Source: JBBQXK01 sp038251625 (GTDB lineage Bacteria; Pseudomonadota; Alphaproteobacteria; Rhodobacterales; Rhodobacteraceae). From it: DNA of 22,148 bases. Shown here piece by piece: positions 14,906 to 21,872 of the stretch (position 1 is its first letter; each line of letters begins with the position of its first letter). The stretch spans positions 1-22,148 of the forward strand of contig JBBSBE010000063.1 in the NCBI GenBank assembly GCA_038251625.1, given 5' to 3'. Both the position numbers and the translations under genes were made by a program. The notes below the pieces were generated by a model. The model was not told the origin of the DNA and ran no database searches. It worked only from the letters and a program-made list of their open reading frames with translations.

Positions 14906-16207
14906 ATGCCGGTTTTTCTGTCCACCACTGACGCGGATTTCGAGGCGGGCTTCGTGGCCCTTCTGTCGCAAAAGCGCGAAGAGGCAGAGGATGTGGATCA
15001 GGCCGTCGCCGCCATCATCGCCGATGTGCGGGCGCGGGGCGATGCGGCGCTGATCGACCTGACCGCGCGCTATGACCGTCTGACGCTCACGCCCGCGACG
15101 CTGGCGTTTTCCCCTGCCGAAATCGCGGCCGAGGTGGCCAGGGTTTCGCCCGAGGATCGTGCCGCGCTGGAACTCGCCGCCGCCCGGATCGAGGCCTACC
15201 ACGCCCGCCAGCGGCCCGAGGATGCGTCCTGGGAAGAACCCACGGGCGCGCGGCTGGGCTGGCGCTGGACGGCGGTGGCCTCGGCGGGGCTTTACGTGCC
15301 GGGGGGCCTTGCGTCCTATCCGTCGTCCGTCCTGATGAATGCGATCCCTGCGCGCGTGGCGGGGGTGGGGCGGCTTGTCATCGCGTGCCCGACCCCGGAC
15401 GGGTTGTCCAATCCGCTGGTCCTGCTCGCGGCGCAGCTTTCGGGGGTGGATAGGGTGCTGCGCATCGGCGGCGCGCAGGCCATCGCGGCGCTGGCCTACG
15501 GCACCGAAACCGTGGCACCGGTGGACAAGATCACCGGTCCCGGCAACGCCTGGGTCGCGGCGGCCAAGCGGCGCGTCTTTGGCCGGGTCGGGATCGACAT
15601 GATCGCCGGGCCATCCGAGATCCTCGTGATTGCAGATGCCGCGAATGACCCCGACTTCATCGCGCTCGACCTCCTCTCGCAGGCCGAACACGATGAAAGT
15701 GCGCAATCGATCCTGATCACCGATGACGCGTCCTTCGGGCAGGCCGTGGCATCGGCGGTGGAGCGGTATCTGCAGGTGCTGCCCCGCCGCGCGATCGCCG
15801 GTGCGTCCTGGGCGGCGAACGGCGCCGTGATCCTTGTGCGCGATCTGCAGGAAGCGGCCGCACTGGCCGACCGGATCGCACCCGAACATCTGGAACTCTG
15901 CGTGGCCGACCCCGAGGCGCTGGCCGGGCAGATCACCCATGCCGGCGCGATCTTTCTTGGCCAATGGACGCCCGAGGCCATCGGCGACTATGTGGGCGGC
16001 CCCAACCACGTGCTGCCCACCGCCCGCTCGGCGCGCTTTTCCAGCGGGTTGTCCGTGCTCGATTTCATGAAGCGTACGACGCTGGCCCGGATGACCCCCG
16101 AAAGCCTCAAGGCGATCGGCCCCGCCGCCGAACGCCTCGCGATCAGCGAAAGCCTCTCGGCGCATGGGATGAGCGTGCGGGCGAGGCTTGACCGGTTGAA
16201 CGGTTAA
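14906..16207 (+). CDS. hisD: Histidinol dehydrogenase
   Basis: HisD oxidises L-histidinol to histidine in two NAD-dependent steps, the end of histidine synthesis. The 433-aa length is typical. Zinc- and substrate-binding landmarks are SQAEHDESAQS, APEHLEL, AIGDYVGGPNHVLPT and the C-terminal SAHGMSVRARL; the glycine-rich VPGGLASYPSSVLMN lies early in the core. The ATG at 14906 has a GGAG site about 8 bases upstream and begins with the expected MPVFL segment. A longer frame from 14723 would translate the intergenic repeat and was rejected. The stop lies within an inverted repeat CGGTTAA/TTAACCG (16201-16223), which may help end transcription before the convergent thermonuclease-like gene. Confidence 0.98.
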   Translation: MPVFLSTTDADFEAGFVALLSQKREEAEDVDQAVAAIIADVRARGDAALIDLTARYDRLTLTPATLAFSPAEIAAEVARVSPEDRAALELAAARIEAYHARQRPEDASWEEPTGARLGWRWTAVASAGLYVPGGLASYPSSVLMNAIPARVAGVGRLVIACPTPDGLSNPLVLLAAQLSGVDRVLRIGGAQAIAALAYGTETVAPVDKITGPGNAWVAAAKRRVFGRVGIDMIAGPSEILVIADAANDPDFIALDLLSQAEHDESAQSILITDDASFGQAVASAVERYLQVLPRRAIAGASWAANGAVILVRDLQEAAALADRIAPEHLELCVADPEALAGQITHAGAIFLGQWTPEAIGDYVGGPNHVLPTARSARFSSGLSVLDFMKRTTLARMTPESLKAIGPAAERLAISESLSAHGMSVRARLDRLNG

Positions 16208-16237
16208 ATATCTTTCTTAACCGCCTCTCCTCACACT

Positions 16238-16729
16238 TCACTTCGGTTCGAGGCACCATGTGAAGGCGGATTGCTGTGGCTGCCATTCGACAACCAATTC
16301 GCGGTCCAACATTTCCTTCGCAAAGGACAACATGCGATCAGAGCGAAATCGCCGGATGTTCGCGACGACACGGCCCGAAAACGGATCATAGCTCACTTCG
16401 TCGATTCGCACCTTCAGACCGACAGGATAGAGCTTTTCTGCCTGTACCTTCGCGGCCTCGCCCAAAGATCGTTCTCTCTCGCAATCCGGTCGCAGAATCT
16501 CGGGCGCATCAATGCCTCGCACCCGCACGGAATATTCCGCCCTGAGGCCGGGCCACAATGCGACGTTGACATCGATCGTATCTTCGTCGATTACGCCGAC
16601 CACCTCGGCGTCATAAGGTCCGGGGAAAATCGTGCTCCGGCTGGTCACGTCAACCTCGGCCAAGGCGGCCCAAGCGACGAACGTCCCCAAAGCCAAAGCC
16701 AAGCACCACACCACCGAAGACCCGTTCAT
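16238..16729 (-). CDS. Exported thermonuclease-like (SNase) protein
   Basis: This 163-aa protein carries a staphylococcal-nuclease (thermonuclease) domain behind an N-terminal hydrophobic segment (about 5-24). It is probably secreted to the periplasm or membrane-tethered. Visible family features are DEDTIDV (48-54), RVRGIDAPE with Arg69 and Glu77 in the spacing of SNase R35/E43, and SGR with Arg120 matching R87, so the catalytic set appears complete. The start at 16729 places the hydrophobic segment at the N terminus; an upstream ATG would add 17 polar residues. It lies alone on the minus strand between hisD and the UPF0262 gene, which I expect to be neighbours in related genomes, so it may be an insertion. 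DNA or RNA cleavage is inferred. Confidence 0.85.
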   Translation of the reverse strand: MNGSSVVWCLALALGTFVAWAALAEVDVTSRSTIFPGPYDAEVVGVIDEDTIDVNVALWPGLRAEYSVRVRGIDAPEILRPDCERERSLGEAAKVQAEKLYPVGLKVRIDEVSYDPFSGRVVANIRRFRSDRMLSFAKEMLDRELVVEWQPQQSAFTWCLEPK

Positions 16730-16873
16730 AAACGCTTGCCCAGTCGATATCGCCGACGGGAAAAGTATTTTGGATGGCAAGCCCGGTCAAGCGTTCCGCT
16801 GAACTTTCCGTTCAGACTTGCCACCCCCTCGCCCCTCGGGCATCACTTCCCCGGTGATCCCGAAAGCTGCCCC

Positions 16874-17350
16874 ATGACCCGCATCTGCCACATCGCCATC
16901 GACGAGACGGGCCTGAAGCCCCCGACGCCCGAGATCGAACAGGAACGCCGCGTCGCGATCTTCGATCTTCTGGAAGACAACGTCTTCGCCCTGCCGCCGC
17001 GCGACGGACGCGTGCCTCCGGTTGGCCCCTACCGCCTTGGCCTTGCCATCCGCGAAGGGCGGCTGGTCTTTGACATCGCCACCGAGGCCGAGGCAAAGGT
17101 CACTGAATTCCATCTCTCGCTCGGCCCCTTCCGGCAGGTGGTGAAGGACTATTTCCAGATCTGCGAAAGCTATTTCGACGCCGTGAAACGCCTGCCCCCC
17201 AGCCAGATCGAGGCGATCGACATGGCCCGCCGGGGCATCCACAACGAAGGCGCGCGGGTGTTGCAGGAACGGCTCGAAGGCAAGGCCGAGGTGGATATCG
17301 ACACCGCACGCCGCCTCTTCACCCTTATCTGCGTCCTCCACTGGGGCTGA
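16874..17350 (+). CDS. UPF0262 family protein
   Basis: This 158-aa soluble protein matches UPF0262, a conserved alphaproteobacterial family without a known function. Typical stretches are ICHIAIDE at the N terminus, EQERRVAIFDLLEDN, FHLSLGPFRQVVKDYF and the ending LFTLICVLHWG. No catalytic motif is evident. The ATG at 16874 gives the expected N terminus; its ribosome site is weak. A TTG-started phosphatase-like gene follows four bases after the stop, so the two form an operon. Confidence 0.92.
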   Translation: MTRICHIAIDETGLKPPTPEIEQERRVAIFDLLEDNVFALPPRDGRVPPVGPYRLGLAIREGRLVFDIATEAEAKVTEFHLSLGPFRQVVKDYFQICESYFDAVKRLPPSQIEAIDMARRGIHNEGARVLQERLEGKAEVDIDTARRLFTLICVLHWG

Positions 17351-17354
17351 ACCT

Positions 17355-17810
17355 TTGGCCGATTTCCCCCAGTCGGTGCTCTTTTGCTGCGACCACAACG
17401 CCGTGCGCTCGCCCATGGCGGAAGGCCTGATGAAGCAGCTGTACGGGCAGCGCGCCTATGTCCAATCCGCAGGCGTGCACAACGACATGGAGATTGACGG
17501 CTTCTCCATCGCCGTCTGTCAGGAGCTGGGGATCGAGCTTTCCCGCCACCGGTCGCGTAGCTTCACCGAGATGCAGCAATGGGGCGATGACCTCAGCCAG
17601 TTCGACCTGATCGTCGCCCTCTCCCCCGCTTCGCAGCGCATGGCGCTGGAACTCACGCGCTTTCACCACCTCGAGATCGAATACTGGCCGATCCTCGATC
17701 CCACCGGCATCGGCGACGGACGCGAGGCGAAACTCGCGGCCTACCGGCAGGCGCGCGATCAGATCAGGGACAGGATGCTTGCCCGGTTCGGGGCGCCGCA
17801 GCAGGGTTGA
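17355..17810 (+). CDS. Low-molecular-weight protein tyrosine phosphatase/arsenate reductase-like protein
   Basis: This 151-aa protein has the fold of low-molecular-weight phosphatases. The N-terminal P-loop reads CDHNAVRSP, preserving CX5RS but differing from the usual CxGNxCRSP: a histidine takes the glycine position and the second cysteine is absent. The later WPILDPTG supplies the general-acid aspartate. It could remove phosphate from protein tyrosine or reduce arsenate; no choice can be made here. The start is taken as TTG at 17355 because no ATG lies before the P-loop. It begins four bases after the UPF0262 stop. Its own stop abuts that of the convergent membrane-protein gene. Confidence 0.88.
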   Translation: MADFPQSVLFCCDHNAVRSPMAEGLMKQLYGQRAYVQSAGVHNDMEIDGFSIAVCQELGIELSRHRSRSFTEMQQWGDDLSQFDLIVALSPASQRMALELTRFHHLEIEYWPILDPTGIGDGREAKLAAYRQARDQIRDRMLARFGAPQQG

Positions 17811-18452
17811 TCAACCCGGGGCGCCCGGGCGCCGCAACCGAAGCGGCCGGATCACCCGAAGATCAAGCAGCGACACGGCGGTCATCACCAGCACCGCGAT
17901 GCAAAGCGCCCATTTCGAACCCGTGCCCATCGTGCCGTCGATCTGCAACGCGTGCACGACCGTGGCAACAACCACGATGGCGGCAAGCCCGTTGTGGATC
18001 AGCCTCCATACCGCAAAGCGCAACCCCAGTTTCCGGCGAAAGGCCACCAGACCTGCGGTCAGGATCACGGCCCACATCGCAAGAACGCCATAGACGGAAA
18101 ACGGTGTGGGTGAGACCAGCAACAATGCGTCCAGCGTATCGGGCGCGCTTGTCAGATAAAGCCCGCCGACGTGCAGCCCCACCCCCGCGATGATCGCCGA
18201 CCCGACCCGGTGATGCCACTTCCGAGCCGCAGCCCCGTCAAGGCCCGGAAGATAGCCTGCGGCAAGCACGGGCTGGATCAGCAGAAAGCCAAGGCAGAAA
18301 ATCCCCGCAAACCCGGATATGACATAAGGAACACCCCGCCCCGCAAGATAGGGGCTCGTCGCCGCGATAAAGACTGGCAGCAAGACGGCCAGACCAAGAC
18401 CCGGCCAGAATAGCAGGGTCAGACCAGGGGCCCGTGCGGGTCGTTCGGTCAA
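17811..18452 (-). CDS. Ferric reductase-like membrane cytochrome b protein
   Basis: This 213-aa inner-membrane protein has about six hydrophobic segments and resembles the ferric reductase-like transmembrane domain. Histidines at about 80/81, 94, 153 and 167 fall in two pairs with 13-14 residue spacing, as expected for ligands of two stacked hemes. No flavin or NAD domain is attached, so it could only pass electrons between partners across the membrane. The start is uncertain. TTG at 18452 gives MTERPARAPG and no overlap; a GTG at 18509 would overlap the upstream gene by 44 bases. The gene directly follows, and is probably cotranscribed with, the Tat-exported dioxygenase-fold protein, a plausible electron-transfer partner. 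Confidence 0.85.
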   Translation of the reverse strand: MTERPARAPGLTLLFWPGLGLAVLLPVFIAATSPYLAGRGVPYVISGFAGIFCLGFLLIQPVLAAGYLPGLDGAAARKWHHRVGSAIIAGVGLHVGGLYLTSAPDTLDALLLVSPTPFSVYGVLAMWAVILTAGLVAFRRKLGLRFAVWRLIHNGLAAIVVVATVVHALQIDGTMGTGSKWALCIAVLVMTAVSLLDLRVIRPLRLRRPGAPG

Positions 18453-18465
18453 GCCGGCCCGCCCG

Positions 18466-18960
18466 TCAGGACCGGGCCAGCACGAAATCGGCGCGCAGCG
18501 ACGTGTCACTGGCGCTTGGCATCACCGGGCGCAGGAACACAGTCTGGAAGGCGCCGTCGTCATAGGCCAGATGCGCATGCGGCTGGCCGAAGTTGGGAAC
18601 GATCTGTTCCATCTCCAGCCGGTAGGATCCATCCGCCGCCGTCAGGACGCTGCCGTGATTGCGCGGCTCGCGCTCACCGCCAAGTGTGGTGGCCGCCCAG
18701 ATCTGGATGCGCATACCCTCCAGCGGCGCGCCGGTGCCTGCCTGCCGCACCATCCCCGCCATCACGAACCCCGATCCCAGGCTTTCGACCAGCGGCGCGC
18801 CGGGGCGGTAATTGTTGCTGCCCCCGCGCATGGATGTCGTGGGGGCAAAGGTTTGCGCCTGCGCGGGCGCCAACAGGCCTGCGCCCCCTGCAATCAAGGC
18901 CGCACCGCCGAACCCGGCAGACACAAGAAAGGAGCGTCGATTGTAGAACGGGGCATTCAT
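18466..18960 (-). CDS. Tat-exported intradiol dioxygenase-fold protein
   Basis: This 164-aa protein begins with a twin-arginine signal (NRRSFLVSAGF, hydrophobic core, AQA cleavage near residue 36), so it is exported folded, as metalloproteins often are. The rest resembles the beta-sandwich of intradiol ring-cleavage dioxygenases: PLEGMRIQIWAA, TAADGSYRLE and the His-x-His of QPHAHLAY. The two tyrosine iron ligands of protocatechuate dioxygenase are not evident at their usual places, and the protein is short. Dioxygenase activity is therefore doubtful and another metal role is possible. The ATG at 18960 has an AGGAGAGA ribosome site. The four-histidine membrane cytochrome gene follows immediately, pointing to a shared redox function. 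Confidence 0.85.
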   Translation of the reverse strand: MNAPFYNRRSFLVSAGFGGAALIAGGAGLLAPAQAQTFAPTTSMRGGSNNYRPGAPLVESLGSGFVMAGMVRQAGTGAPLEGMRIQIWAATTLGGEREPRNHGSVLTAADGSYRLEMEQIVPNFGQPHAHLAYDDGAFQTVFLRPVMPSASDTSLRADFVLARS

Positions 18961-19203
18961 GTCGGTCTCTCCTTTTTCGGAACGGGCCGCGTGCATGAAG
19001 CGGCGCAGGGCCACAGCACGCTCATGCCGAAGATAGCTCATAAAGGCGCCCGCATGAACCGTGCCCACAGTCTTGTGACCCCGCCAGACCCGCGGCGTGA
19101 TCGTTCCTGCGCGCGCCTGCGGCAATCTGCACAAGGACTGGTCGATCCTTGCAGGATGGCGCCGCCGCAGTCCCGGCGAAGATGGCCCGGGCTTCCGCCA
19201 CCA

Positions 19204-19698
19204 TCACCCCCAGGGCTTCCCCGGCGGCTCTTTCCACCCCCGTTCCAGCCCCGGGAAAAGCCCCGCTTCCTGCCAACCCTTCATCCAGACCGCAGGTTTC
19301 GCCACCTGACCACCCGCCTGCCACCGGAAATACCCCAGCGCCCCCTTGCCGGGCACAGGCTCCACCGCCATAGGGTTGGCAAGCACCAGCCCGCAAGGCC
19401 CGCCAAACCACGGGCTTTCGCTTTCCTCAACGATCCCCACCACATCGACCCGGCCGATCACCGCGCCGCGCACCAGATCGGCGGGCAGGGGCAGGCGCAC
19501 CCCGTCGCGTTGCAACCGCCATACCGCCCATTCGTATTCGGCCCGCCGCATTCCCGTCGCCGCATGGATCGCCACCGGCCCCGGCCCCATCCCCCCGGCC
19601 CGGATCGACCCCGCCGTCCGGTTCTCGATATCCTTGCCGCCGTGGATGATTGCCCAGGCCCAGGGCTGCCGCACGCTCAGGGCCAGCGGTGGCAGCAT
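19204..19698 (-). CDS. ASCH domain protein
   Basis: This 164-aa soluble protein opens with LALSVRQPWAWAIIHGGKDIENRT, the hallmark start of ASCH domains (a PUA-like fold thought to bind RNA or nucleic-acid bases). A VIGRVDVVGIV strand and a GYFRWQAGG segment follow. The C-terminal 30 residues are polar and Trp/Pro rich. The ATG at 19698 directly follows the stop of the EthD-like gene, so translation is probably coupled, with GAGGTG as ribosome site. The molecular role is unknown. The 243 bases downstream, up to 18960, hold no gene I can support. Confidence 0.85.
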   Translation of the reverse strand: MLPPLALSVRQPWAWAIIHGGKDIENRTAGSIRAGGMGPGPVAIHAATGMRRAEYEWAVWRLQRDGVRLPLPADLVRGAVIGRVDVVGIVEESESPWFGGPCGLVLANPMAVEPVPGKGALGYFRWQAGGQVAKPAVWMKGWQEAGLFPGLERGWKEPPGKPWG

Positions 19699-20007
19699 TC
19701 ACACCTCGACCGTCTCGAACATCATCACCTCCACCCCGGCACCCGCGAAATGCGCCAGGTCCGCCGCCGTGGCCTGCCCCTCGGGCGATGCCATCGCGGC
19801 CCCGATCGCAGCCATCGATTCGAAATGAAGCGTCGCCACCAGGTGCAGCCCGGTGTCCCCGCCCATCCCGGCCACCAGGCCACTTGAGATGTCATAACCC
19901 TTCAGCCCCGGAATGGTCTTGGCCAGCGGCAGGTGGACGCCATGGTAATAGGCATCGAACGCCGCCGGATCGGCGGGGGTCTTGTAAAGCGCCACAAGTC
20001 TGGCCAT
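19699..20007 (-). CDS. EthD family protein
   Basis: This 102-aa protein has the dimeric alpha/beta-barrel pattern of EthD-like proteins: an N-terminal strand LVALYKTP, then YYHGVHLPLAKTIPGLKGYDIS, and a C-terminal strand VEVMMFETVEV. The HGVHLPLA motif is the usual family marker. EthD was named from ether degradation, but most small relatives have no known reaction. A GAGGGAGGG ribosome site precedes the ATG at 20007. Its stop touches the ASCH gene start, and it lies 52 bases after the HxlR-type regulator gene on the same strand. Confidence 0.88.
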   Translation of the reverse strand: MARLVALYKTPADPAAFDAYYHGVHLPLAKTIPGLKGYDISSGLVAGMGGDTGLHLVATLHFESMAAIGAAMASPEGQATAADLAHFAGAGVEVMMFETVEV

Positions 20008-20059
20008 CGGTCCCTCCCTCGCGCGTCAGCCGCGCCGGGGCAGCGTCACCGCAAACGCC

Positions 20060-20431
20060 TCATCGGGCAACCGATTCCCGGTGGGCAAGGATCGTGCCCA
20101 GATTGGTCTCGATCCACCCCGCCAGATCCAGCACCTTGCCCGCCGCTTCCCGCCCAAGGGGCGTCAGCGAATAATCCACATGCGGCGGCACCACGTCATG
20201 CGCCACGCGCCGCACCAGCCCGTCCCCCTCCAGCGCCTGCAGCGTCTGCGCCAGCATCCGCTCGCTTACCCCCGCCACCCGCCGCCGCAGCGCCGAAAAC
20301 CGCAGCGTACCAGGCAAGAGCGCGATCAGCACAAGGCCCCCCCAGCGGCTGGTCATATGCGCCATCACCTGCCGCGAAGGGCAGCGCGGGTCCATCACAT
20401 CGCCCACGGGGCAGGGGGCCATCCCGGTCAT
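20060..20431 (-). CDS. HxlR-type regulator, QorR (YtfH)-like
   Basis: This 123-aa winged-helix repressor closely resembles E. coli QorR (YtfH). Shared wording includes CPSRQVMAHMTSRWG, RFSALRRRVAGVSERMLAQ, LQALEGDGLVRRV and PPHVDYSLTPLG. Cys17 in RCPSRQV corresponds to the redox-reactive cysteine of QorR-like proteins, and a second cysteine is at position 7. It should sense quinones, aldehydes or oxidants and control the divergent quinone-reductase gene, as ytfH does with ytfG. The ATG at 20431 has a GGAG site nine bases upstream; an ATG at 20446 is possible but has none. An inverted repeat lies just upstream. Confidence 0.92.
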   Translation of the reverse strand: MTGMAPCPVGDVMDPRCPSRQVMAHMTSRWGGLVLIALLPGTLRFSALRRRVAGVSERMLAQTLQALEGDGLVRRVAHDVVPPHVDYSLTPLGREAAGKVLDLAGWIETNLGTILAHRESVAR

Positions 20432-20463
20432 GTCACCATTCTCCATACTAACAAAAATGTAGG

Positions 20464-20482
20464 TACTTCCCTTTCGTAAGTA
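20464..20482. promoter_or_regulatory. Inverted-repeat operator candidate between qorR- and qorB-like genes
   Basis: TACTT (20464-20468) and AAGTA (20478-20482) form a perfect 5-bp inverted repeat with a nine-base spacer in the 94-base divergent gap. It sits in an AT-richer patch (about 20441-20485) where promoters for both genes would lie. HxlR regulators bind such short palindromes. The repeat is seen; binding is inferred. Confidence 0.5.
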
Positions 20483-20525
20483 AATCCCCCACCTCTCTGC
20501 CACCACACACCGAAAGGAGCCTCCC

Positions 20526-21353
20526 ATGACCATCGCCATCTCCGGCGCCACCGGCCAACTTGGCCGCGCCGCCCTCGCCGCCCTCGCCCCCCGCAGCGGC
20601 GTCATCGCGCTTGCCCGTGATCCCTCCAGGGCGCCGCAGGGTGTCGAGGCTCGCGCCTTCGACTATGCCGCACCCGATGCATCGGCATTGAAGGGCGTTG
20701 ATACCTTCGTCCTCATCTCTTCGAACTCGTTCGAGGATCGCGCGGGCGATCACCTGCGCGCCATCGAGGCCGCCACAACCGCCGGGGTCGGGCGCATCAT
20801 CTACACCTCTATCCTCAAGGGCACGGATTCGCCCCTCAAGATCGCCGGGGATCACAAGATCACCGAACGCGCCATCCGCGCCTCGGGCCTGCCCTTCACC
20901 ATCCTGCGCAACGGCTGGTACGTCGAAAACTTCACCGGCAGCCTGCAGGGCGCCATCGCCCACGGCGCCATGGCCGGGGCTGCGGGCGAGGCGCGCTTTT
21001 CCTCCGCCGCCCGCCAGGACTTCGCCGAGGCCATCGCCGCCACCGTCGGCGAAGGCCACGCAGGGCAGGTCTACGAACTCGCCGGCGATACCGCCCACAC
21101 CATGGGCGACGTGGCGGCCGAGGTGTCGCGCATCACCGGCAAGACCATCCCCTACCACACGCTGCCCGAAGCCGATTACGCGGCAATGCTGGCGGGGTTC
21201 GGCCTTCCGCCCGCCTTTGCGGCCTTCCTTGCCGATGCCGACGTGCAAGCCCGCTCCGGCGGTCTTTATGACGACAGCCATACCCTATCGCGCCTGATCG
21301 GCCGCCCGACCACGCCGATGGCCACGGTGGTGCAGGCCGCCCTCGCAGCCTGA
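20526..21353 (+). CDS. NAD(P)H:quinone oxidoreductase, QorB (YtfG)-like SDR
   Basis: This 275-aa cytoplasmic enzyme resembles E. coli QorB (YtfG), an atypical short-chain dehydrogenase that reduces quinones with NADPH. The nucleotide-binding GATGQLG is at residues 7-13. Further likeness to QorB is seen in VLISSN, GRIIYTSIL, LRNGWYVENF, GQVYELAGD and GGLYDDSHTLSRLIGRPTT. Length is close to E. coli QorB. An AAAGGAG ribosome site precedes the ATG at 20526. It is divergent from the QorR-like regulator gene and presumably repressed by it. The physiological quinone or aldehyde is not visible. Confidence 0.95.
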   Translation: MTIAISGATGQLGRAALAALAPRSGVIALARDPSRAPQGVEARAFDYAAPDASALKGVDTFVLISSNSFEDRAGDHLRAIEAATTAGVGRIIYTSILKGTDSPLKIAGDHKITERAIRASGLPFTILRNGWYVENFTGSLQGAIAHGAMAGAAGEARFSSAARQDFAEAIAATVGEGHAGQVYELAGDTAHTMGDVAAEVSRITGKTIPYHTLPEADYAAMLAGFGLPPAFAAFLADADVQARSGGLYDDSHTLSRLIGRPTTPMATVVQAALAA

Positions 21354-21376
21354 CCCTTGCCACTTCTTCTTTGTGG

Positions 21377-21418
21377 AAATATCCCGAAGGCGGGTCCGGG
21401 GGGTGTGAAGCCCCCCGG
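21377..21418 (-). repeat. Rhodobacterales-type intergenic hairpin repeat, copy B
   Basis: Read on the minus strand, an 8-bp stem CCGGGGGG/CCCCCCGG with a seven-base loop (21396-21418) is followed by a short GC-rich stretch and GATATTT (21377-21383). The plan is the same as copy A at 14777-14827 but the orientation is inverted. It lies between the qorB-like and SnoaL-like genes and could end transcripts. Confidence 0.6.
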
Positions 21419-21451
21419 TCCTCTCCACCGCCCTCACGCCAAAGGCCCGCC

Positions 21452-21847
21452 ATGACCCGCGCCACCATCGAAGCCTACTACGCTGCCTTCAACGCGGGCG
21501 ATGCCGCCGGAATGCTGACGCAGGTGACCGACGATATCGAACACCGCGTCAACGAAGGCGGCATCCGCCGGGGCCGCGCGCTCTTTGCCGAATTCTGCGC
21601 CCACATGGGCGTCAGCTACCGCGAAACCCTCACCGACGTGGTGATCTTTACCGAAGGCGATACCCGCGCCGCCGCCGAATTCACCGTCAACGGCACCTAC
21701 CTGCAAACCGACCCCGGCCTGCCAGAGGCGAGCGGCCAGACCTACACCCTGCCCGCAGGCGCCTTCTTCACGCTCAGGGGCGGCAAGATCGCCCGCGTCA
21801 CCACCTTCTACAACCTCGCCGACTGGATCGCACAGGTCTCGCGCTGA
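21452..21847 (+). CDS. SnoaL/NTF2-like protein
   Basis: This 131-aa soluble protein has the cone-shaped NTF2/SnoaL fold pattern: an N-terminal helix TIEAYYAAFNAGD, then the strand phrase VTDDIEHRVN, and the final FFTLRGGKIARVTTFYNLADWIAQV. The family includes ketosteroid isomerase-like enzymes and many binding proteins; no catalytic residue set can be assigned. An AAGG site precedes the ATG at 21452. It follows the qorB-like gene by about 100 bases, with a hairpin repeat between, so it may have its own transcript. Confidence 0.88.
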   Translation: MTRATIEAYYAAFNAGDAAGMLTQVTDDIEHRVNEGGIRRGRALFAEFCAHMGVSYRETLTDVVIFTEGDTRAAAEFTVNGTYLQTDPGLPEASGQTYTLPAGAFFTLRGGKIARVTTFYNLADWIAQVSR

Positions 21848-21872
21848 GGATCCGCGCCGCGCGCGAGGCGCG

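Noticed and set aside
14774..16165. A 463-codon minus-strand frame opposite hisD
   Set aside because: It is antisense to hisD and includes the hairpin repeat, with no protein-family signal.
18961..19203. A possible small gene between the dioxygenase-like and ASCH genes
   Set aside because: No frame with a credible ribosome site and protein-like composition was seen. The in-frame extension of the dioxygenase-like gene lies before its Tat signal and ribosome site.
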